Under the pieces are notes generated by a model. It was given only the letters and a program-made list of their open reading frames with translations, ran no database searches and was not told the origin of the DNA. From Spirochaetota bacterium (GTDB taxonomy: Bacteria > Spirochaetota > Spirochaetia > Treponematales > Treponemataceae): DNA of 64,000 bases. Position 1 is the stretch's first letter. Each line of letters opens with the position of its first letter. Location: contig JAEXRH010000015.1 in the NCBI GenBank assembly GCA_023438065.1, positions 62,001-126,000 of the forward strand, read 5' to 3'. This document shows positions 1 through 9,300 of this stretch, in pieces. The translations under genes were made by a program, and so were the position numbers.

Positions 1-327
1 ATCCGGGTGGAGAATGTAGGGGAGAAAAAGGACGGGGGGATTGATGGGTTTGCGGAGTGATTTTTTATATGTGTTGTCTGTATACCTACCGGTAGGTAGT
101 ATTATATGGCTTCACTATACCTACCGGTAGGTATAGAGTGTGTCCTCTTGTATACCGACCGGTAGGTAGCAAGGACCATAACAGTCCGCCGAGTCGTTAA
201 AAGCACTCATGGGGAAGAAAAAATGCAGCAATACCAAGTTCGCTGATTCCTCCCGAAAGCGTAATTCTCTCCACTTTTCTTGCCGATACTTCAGATAGGT
301 GAATCCTTTTTCTACGATATAAATGTT
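1..327. other. Intergenic region upstream of the giant surface-protein gene
   Basis: This stretch is visibly more AT-rich than the rest of the window. Its left part holds three copies of a 20-bp palindrome (listed separately). The remainder, about 171-327, has no convincing gene. A 77-codon reading frame exists on the minus strand (121-354), but part of it is made of the palindrome read in its open frame, it has no clear ribosome binding site and it resembles no family I know. I therefore treat it as non-coding. Confidence 0.5.
81..170. repeat. Three 20-bp palindromes at 35-bp spacing
   Basis: The consensus is TATACCTACCGGTAGGTATA, a perfect palindrome. Copies start at 81 (last two bases differ), 116 (perfect) and 151 (three differences). 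Start-to-start distance is 35 bp both times, and the 15-bp spacers are unrelated. Further copies lie at 14434, 14470 and 16664. It could be a dispersed iterated palindrome or a set of operators for a TetR-type dimer, since the three copies sit just upstream of the promoter of the 12-kb gene. Confidence 0.9.
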
Positions 328-355
328 TTGAAATTCGTGGAGTGGGGAGTACAAT
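328..355 (+). promoter_or_regulatory. Sigma-70-like promoter of the giant surface-protein gene
   Basis: A -35 box TTGAAA (328-333) and a -10 box TACAAT (350-355) are separated by 16 bp. An AGGAG ribosome binding site at 363-367 precedes the ATG at 377. This gene therefore has a conventional short leader, unlike many others in the window. Confidence 0.65.
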
Positions 356-376
356 TAAAGTCAGGAGTTCCAGACC

Positions 377-3300
377 ATGAAAAATCGCGGATTTTCTAAA
401 TATATCCTCACGGCGGCGGTGTTTTTGGCGCTTTCGGGCGGCATGGCGTGGGGGGCGGCGTATACATGGACGGGCGGCGGAAGCGGAGTCTGGGAGCTCG
501 CGGCAAACTGGGGAGGCGGCGGATATCCCGTCGCGGGCGATACGGCGACGATCAACACAGCGGCGGTAATCACGACCTCGACGCCGATAACGGTATTTGC
601 ATTAACGATCAACGCGGGCGCGACACTGAACCTCGGAAACACGCTTACGGTAACGGGCAACACGAACAACCCTAACGAGAATTTCCGCGTTGACTCGACG
701 AACGTAACGATTAACACGAATGGCCATGCCATCACGGCAGGCTGGACGGATTTCGGAAAGACCGTCGCATGCTCACTCAGTCTCGTCGGAACGGGCACAT
801 GGACCACAGCCACGCTCGATACGAATCAGACGACGAACAATTACGTCACGATGACGAATGGCGCAAAAATCGTGGTGTCGACGCAAGCGTATTTCGACCA
901 GACTGGATCGACGGCAACTTTTTTTAGCGGCGACGGGAGTTGCTCCATCACCCTTCCAAACAACGTCAATGCGTCCCCTGACGTCGTCTTCGATGGCGTA
1001 TCGGTAATCTACGGAGGCAATACATATACGGTGTCCCATACCGGGGCGGCGGCCCTCGGACAGACCATAAGCATCAGCATTACGGGAACACCGGCAGGAA
1101 GTTCAACCTACCGTTATCAAGCAGAGGTGAATAGCGCCGGGGCCGCCGATACATACGTCCTGGATGGAACGATAAACATCACGGGAAACGTCGCACCAAC
1201 CGATTTGACCACGACAGCGGGCAATCCGTATACGACAACCCTCTTTTTTCAAGCCGTCGACAACAACAGCGATTATATCCTTCTCACTTTTTTTGTACCC
1301 GGGGGAACGAACATCCCGATCGGAACGTTACGTTTTGTGAATAACACGAGCGCGACAACGTGGATAGGAGGCTTCGGCGGAAACGAATGGAACGACGCGG
1401 CGAATTGGACCGGAGGAGTACCCACCAACACCAGCACGGTCGTGATTCCGCAACTCGTTTCCGGTAATTATCCAATAGTCACGGGGACAGCACCCACAGC
1501 CGCGACGATAACGATTAATTCAGGCGCAAGTCTCACGCTCAATACCGCCAACATTAATGACACGACAACGGTTACCAACAACGGAACAATCTATCTCGCC
1601 GGAACGCAGACCATCTCGGGAACTCACGTCAACGGACCCTCGAGCACCATCGTCTACACGGGAGCAGCCGCCAACCCCACGGCGTGGGGAACGAGCTACC
1701 GAAACCTCACCGTGACAGGGACGCTCACCCTCGGGGCGACCTCCATCACCGTCGCCGGAACGCTCGAGAACTCAGGCACAATCGTGGTTAACGGAGCGGG
1801 AACCGTCAATAAATCTGACAACAACAGCGGCACGTTCCAATACTCGACGGCGGCAGGAACCATCCCTGCGCTCGACGGATACAATACGCTCCAAATCACC
1901 ACCGGAACGCACGCGCAATCGAACAATCTTTCCGCGGTGTCGCTCTCCATCGGAGGAGGCGCGGCGCTTCAGCTGGGATCGCGCGCGCTATCGGTGACCG
2001 GGGCGTTCACGAACGCGGGAACGCTCACGCTCGATACCGGATCCGCCACCGTCGGCTCGATAAACAATTCCTCGATCGTCGAAATCAATGATACGGGCAC
2101 GATCAACCTCTCGGACAACGACAGCGGGATCTTCCGGTATTCGGGAACGAGCGTCTCGATACCGGCGCTCTCGGGTTATCAAGATCTCGAGATCACCGCG
2201 GGGGCAAAATCGGCATCCGGACCGTTGACGATAAACGGCAATCTCAGCCTCTCGGGCGGAGCGACGACGAGCCTCGCGAGCGGAACTAATGCCGTTCACG
2301 TATACGGAAACGCGACCGGAACGGGAAGCGAAACCTGGACGGCGGGAAGCGGAACGGTCACCCTTGACGGATCGTTCTCGGGCATCGCGTTCTCGCAAAC
2401 GGGAGGAACGCTCGCGCTCAACGGTGCCGTACCGTCATTCGCGCCGGGAGGAAGTCTCGGATCCCTTGAAATCGGAGGAACGGCGAACGTCACGCTCGGC
2501 GCACCCATTACCGTAACGGACAACCTGACGGTACTCAGCGGCGGAAGCCTGGACGCAGGCGGGCAGATTATCACCGTGAACGGGAACTGGACAGACAGCG
2601 GAACGTTCACAGCCGCTGGAGGAACCGTAATCTTCGCTCCAGACGGGGCATCAGCATTGATTACCGGAAACACGATATTCAACGATCTTTCATCGACCTT
2701 ACAAGCCGGTAAAACGCTGACGATCGCCAACGATATCACGGTACAGGGATCGCTCACGCTGTCCGGCACCGGAACGGGAGCGGGAACCAGGCTCTTCATT
2801 AACGGAGCAGGCTCCATAACCCTGGCGAGCGACCAGGCCGGAGGAAGCTTCCTGTCGGTCGGTACAAACATCGACATCATCGCGGGTCATACCTATACCG
2901 CATACCAGAGCGTTCCGACCAGCCTTCCCCGAGCGGCGAACTGGAACCTCATGGCGAACACGGCAGGAAACCCGGTCTGGACCGGAACGCTCGGAACCAA
3001 CTGGAATGCGGGAGGAAACTGGGATTCAGGCGCAGTCCCGGGACCAGGAGAAAACGCCACGGTCGGCAATCCCGAGGTCGCAGGCAACAATCCCCAGGCG
3101 ACCGCCGCCGTCACGACCGGAACAATCAACGTTCTTGCCGCAGGCAGCGTGGACTTTCATGGAGAGACGATCACCGTCACGGCGATTAACAATTCAGGGG
3201 TCATCGCGCTTGACGGCACCGCAGGACAGGTCACGGGATTGCCCACCATTGCGAACGACGGAACGAGCGCGGTTACTTATACCGGCGCCCTGGCCACGCC

Positions 3301-6300
3301 GATCATGGGCACCTCCTATCAGAACCTGACGGTGATAACAGGGGCAATTCTCTCCCTTGGCGGGACAACGATCAACGTCGACGGAACACTCGCCATAAAT
3401 GGAGGGCTCAACCTGAACGGCGCCGGCTCTATTACGAACATCGGAACGATAGATAACCTCGGGACCATCGAGATATCCTCGACCGGGACGATACCAAAAT
3501 CGGATCCGGATAGCGGTACATTCCGTTATGCGACGGCGACCGGATCGCTACCCGCACTTGACGGCTACAATGCGCTCGTCGTCGCGAGCGGGACATGGAC
3601 GGCGACCGCTGCACTATCGGCAACCGGCATTTCCGTCTTATCGACCGCATCGCTTGACCTTGGCACATTCGGACTCAATGCATTTACCGGCACATTCTCG
3701 AATAGCGGAATCGTGAGAATATCCGGAAACCCATCAATAGGTGGCACTAAAAGCAATGTCGCAGGGAGCACGGTCGAGTACTACGGTACCGGATGCGCCC
3801 CTGCATGGGGTACAGGATATGCAAACCTCAGTATCACCGGCGAATTTATCGCCGGGGGCGCACTCACCGCAACCGAAGCCATTACCGTTTCCGGTACCGC
3901 AAGCGCGAGCTTTAACGCAAACGCCGCAGGGCAGACAACGGAATGCGCAACGGCGACTTTAAGCACCACCGGGTCTCTCTCGCTCGGAAACGATGCAGGT
4001 GACATATTCAGGGTCACCGGTGGTGCGTTTGCAACACCAACAGCGTCTGGCCTTACCCTTGCAGGAACGCTTACCGCGTCGGGGGGAATCACCCTTCGCA
4101 ATATCAATACGGTCGCGGCAAATATCACCTTCACGAACGGGGTTACGCTCGCGGAACCCGTCACGCTCGCGCTCGGTACGAGCACGCTCACGATCAACTC
4201 CGGAATCACATGCACCACGAACGACTTCGAAACGACGTACGCGGCCCCCGCAGGCCTCGTGACCGTTTCCGCCGGGGCGGCGATCACCACGACAGACGGG
4301 GCACTCACCTTCGCGAACCCGGTTACCCTTGGCAACGGCGCGTCGATCGCATCGAGCGGAAGCGGAACGATTAACCTCAACACAACAGGCACGACGAATA
4401 TCGGAACTGGCGCGAGCGTCGCCTCCACTGGAACAGGTAAAATCACCTTCGCGGGAACAGTCATAAACAATGGCGCGGTATCCGCGGGAAATACGGGCGC
4501 TGCTACGGCGATCGAGTTCGGCGGCGGCTACTCCGGCACCGGAGCGATCAACGGAAACGGAACCGGCGATCCGGTAATCCTCTTCAGCGGCGCCGGCGCG
4601 GCTATCTCGATTGCCACGATCGCCCCGGCAGGCGACACGGTCCGTTTTTCGGGAGCAAGTCAGAGCATCACCCCCGGAGCAAGCAATACATATGCCAATG
4701 TCGAATGCTCGGGATCGGGAATTTCATTCGGAAACAACGCTTTCACGCAGGGCACAACCGCGAACTTTACCGTATCGGCGGGAACCGTCTCGATCGGGAC
4801 GGGGCAGTTCATAGCGGGAAACCTCATAGCGTCGGGTGGCACTTTCACCCAAACGGGCTTGAATGCCGGAACGCAAAGCGCGACGACGGTCACTGCATCG
4901 GGAGGATCCATCGAATGGGATGCCAACAGTAACGGCGGAACGCTTTCGATCGGCGGCGGGATTACGGGCACGGCGGCCACCATCCTCTTTCACCAAAAGT
5001 CAATAACCTTTACCGCCACCGGAACGCTTCAAGACGCATACGCCATTTACGCGGGGACAATCGGCGCGGGCACAGTCACCTGTCACGCGGTCTTCCGCGA
5101 TCTTACGATCAACAACGGAGCGACGCTTATCGCCGACGGCGGTATACGCGTGACGCGAAATCTCACGTTGCAAGACGGAAGCGCCTATACCCCGGGCGGA
5201 AACACGCTCACGTTGGGTGGCACGGGAAGCGAAACAGGTAGCGTTTGGGACAACCACGGTACGCCGATATCGCTCGGCGCCGTCGACATCAATGCGATAA
5301 ACGGTCCGACCATAAAAACCGCGCAAACCCAGCTTTCTTTCTCGTCACTGGCGATCAGCGCGGGAACGTTCGCTTCCGGCACGAACACGATAACCGTCGC
5401 GGGCAACGTCGATTCCACGGCGGGAAGCTGGACGTCAAGCGGCCTTATCGACGTCGGGGGCAACCTCGCCTTCGGCCCGGGAACCGGCTCGTTTACGGCG
5501 GGAATCGGCAGCAGTCTCCAGGTCGCGGGAAACCTCACGTTCAATACGGTGACCGGCGGAACGAACTGCGCGGTCACCCTCGACGGCACGGGAAACCAGC
5601 AATTCACGACCAACGCGGTCTCCATCGCGAGTCTATCGCTCACCACCGGCGGTGCCAACGCGATCCGCGTCACCGGCAACCTCACGATCGCGGGAACCGG
5701 CGCCCTTGCCGTAAACGCCGGACAGACGCTCGATCTCGATACTGACGACGCGAGCCTGACCGTCGGCGGCCTGACGACGAACAACGGAGCGATCACGGGC
5801 GGGGCGGCGGACATCATTTTCACGGGTAATTATGCCGGCGGAAGCGGTTCGTTTACCGCGCCCGCCGCACCCAACGTAACCAGATTCCGCGGAAACGCGA
5901 CGTTTAACGCAACAACCTCGACCCTGACCCATAACAACGGAACCGTCATCTTCGACGGCGGCGGCGCGCAAATCCTCGTTCCGGGAGGCGACCCCTTCAA
6001 CGCGCTTACCGTGAGCAAAGCGACCGGAACCTTTACCGTGGACACGAACGCGCTCACCTGCGACGACGCGCTTACCGTGACGAATAGCCAGGGGTGCGCG
6101 TTCAACATGAACGTCGATGTCGACACGCTCATCCTCACCGCGACCACGGGAACGATCGCGTTCAACGGCGACCTTGTCGTCAACACGGGACTCACGAACG
6201 CGGGAGGGAATTTCAACCTCACAATCGCCGGAGCGACGAATAGCGTCGCCGGAAACACGACGATCGGAACGACGGGAACGCTCACCATATCGAACGGATG

Positions 6301-9300
6301 TACTTTCTCGAACGGCCTGACCGCGACGGCGCCGGCGAAAACCGTTACGGGAACCGTAACGGCCACCGCGGGCGACATCGTCCTATGGACGGCCGTCCCG
6401 CCGTCGCCCGCGACGGCGATATCGGGAACCGCCGGCTTTACCGGCACGGCCGCGATCACGCTCGGCGCGATCACCTCGGCAGGAGGCGCCGACAATCTTA
6501 CCGTCACGAACGGTACGGGAACGGTGACCTTCAACGCCGCGATAGGCGCCATGGGCAACTATCTCGACGGGCTGACGCTCGCCATGGGCGGGGCGGGAAC
6601 GGTGACCTTCGCCGACGGCGCGACGGCCTACGTGACCGCCTTCAATCCGGGCGGCGGAACCTACGCGCTTGCGATAAACAGCAACTCCGCGACCTTCACG
6701 AACAACGTGAGTTTCACGAGCTCCGGGAGCCTCACCCTCGGAGACGACGGATCGGGTTCCGACACGCTCACCTTCGCGAACGGCGTTACCGCGACGAGCC
6801 AGACCAAGAACGTCGCCGCAGTCATCCAGGCTACCGCGGGAACGATCGATCTTGGCTCGATGCCCACGAACGTCACCGCAAACGCGCGAATAGGCGGAAC
6901 ATCGACGGGACAAATCACCCTCGACGACGTGAATATCTCGCCAGGGGCGACGCTTACGCTCGGAAACGGCGCGGCCTCACCGGTCACCGCGGGCGACATT
7001 ACCGGCGCGGCCGGCGCGAACCTTACCGTCAACGTCGCGGACAACGCCGCGAATCCCCTGACGAGCATCGGGAATATTTCCGCGATCAACGTCTTTACGG
7101 TGACCCAGTCGAGCGGCGTGCAGACGGGTACGGTCGCGGCCGCGACGGTCACCCTGACCGACACCCGAAACGCCCAACCGATCGACTTTACCGGAACGGT
7201 TACCATCGGAGCGCTGAATACGGCGCCACTTCAGGGTTACAACGTCAGGTTCCGGGATGATGGAACGATCGGCGGTGCCACGACATTCAGCAATACCGGA
7301 TCGTTAATCATCGATAACGGACTCACCTTCTCCAATGGCGTTACCGCGACGGCACCGACTAAAACCATTACCGACACCGTTACCGCGACTGCCGGCAATA
7401 TCGACTTCGGCACTACCACGACAGACATCGCGGGAACGGCCGGTCTCACGGGTGTCGGGACGATAACGCTCGGCCCGATCAGCTCCGCCGGCGCCACGGA
7501 CTACCTGACGCTCACGAATACTACTGGGTCGATTGGCTTGAACGGTAATATCGGTTCGGCGGGCGCCGAGCTCGACGAACTTTCCATCTCAAAATCCGGC
7601 GGAACGGCGACCTTCGCGGACGGGCAATCGGTCTATGTTGTCTCGCTGCAAACCAACTCGGCTATCTATGGCATCACGATCAATTCAGACACGTTTATCG
7701 TCTCGGGAGCCGGATCCACGAGCTTCCTAAACTCCGGAACCCTGTCGCTCGGAAACGGAACGCTTGATCAATTTACGTTCGCAGCGGGACTGACCGCGAC
7801 GGATCCCTCATCGACAACCCTTACCGGTACGATCCTGACCTCAAACGCCCCCGTCAACCTCGGGGCTCTCGCGCTTGGCGGTACGTCGATTATAAATACG
7901 GTAAACGCGGGGACCGGCGGAAACATTTCCGTCGCGGCGATATCGAACTCGACCGCGAGAGACCTCACGCTCACGGCGGGAACCGCCGGCGATATCGCCG
8001 TCTCCGGTTCTGTCGGAAACACGACGGCTCTCGGAGCGATCTCGATCGTCTCGGCAAACGACGCGACATTCGACTCGACGATAAACGCGGCGAGCCTCAC
8101 GCAAACGGCGGGAACGGGAACCACGACCTTCAGCGACAACATCACGGTGAGCGCCGCGGGTACCGCGGTGGACATCGCGAATTCCGCGATCACGCTCGAC
8201 GGCCTGACCGTTTCGTCGACGAACGCGGGGAACGGCCCCCTCGTCAACGCCGTCAGTTTGAGCGGCCCGGTCGCGTTGACTGGCGGCCCTACCGCCCTCT
8301 CGACTGTATCGGGAGGAATAGTCTTTTCATCGACAATCAACGGAAACCGGGCGCTCGCCATCACCGCGGGAACGGGCCTAACAAAGTATCCCGTCTCTTG
8401 CAACGACCGTATCGGCGGGCTTGCCGGAGTTGCAAATAAGCCGATCTCGCTCACCGTCACGGGGAGCACGGTTAACCTCCACTCAATTGGCGATACGGCG
8501 GTCGTTCCGCAATACGGCGTCAATGGCCCCGTAACCATACAAGCAACGGGCTTGGTGACGCTTTTTGAGGACGACTATCGTTCGACCGGCGCGCAAGCAT
8601 GGACATCCCCGGTCGGCGTTGTCTATCGCGCGAACGCGAGCGGCACTTGGACCGCCGGCGGCGCGGGTATCACGCTCACCGCCTCAAACACCGATCTTTA
8701 TCTCGATCATGTAAGCTGCGCGCTCCGCATAGACGACAGCCTCACGTGCAGGAACCTGTTCTTTTACCGCGGCTCGCTCGACGTATCCTCATGGACGCTC
8801 ACGACTTCCGATGACTTTGTCGTCTTCGGAGCGAACTACTCACCAAACGATGGCGACTGGACAGGGGCCGACAATCGCCTTGCATACTATTTCACGGTAA
8901 CGCCGTCGTATTATCCGGCTGGCTGGACCTATAGCGCGGCAACGCACGTTCTCGCCCTTTCCGGGCTCCCCTCTGAATATGCCGCGTTCACCGACCTGAA
9001 CGGCGCATCGATCACGATCGGAACCCCGGCAGGTTCTAATCCGAACGGCGGCAACCTCTACGTAAACGGCGCCGATATCAACGCCGGGAACGTCTCGCTC
9101 AACATATCCGCGAATGGCAATTCGCACCCCATCCCGAACGTCTCGACCAGCGTCTCGCAGGATCAATGGGGCATACCCTACGCCGTAGTCTTTAATCTCA
9201 CCGTCGCGAACGCGAACGCCACGGGAGGCTACGTCGCCGCCGCTGTACCGGTACTCGATCCCGACGGCGCTGGTCCGCTCATCGCGGAAACAAACCAAAA

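Noticed and set aside
81..170. CRISPR array suggested by three regularly spaced repeats
   Set aside because: The repeats are perfect palindromes with 15-bp spacers, too short for a CRISPR, copies also lie inside a gene, and no cas gene is present.
121..354. 77-codon minus-strand reading frame upstream of the giant gene
   Set aside because: Its C-terminal end is a translated palindrome copy, there is no ribosome binding site and it resembles no known protein.
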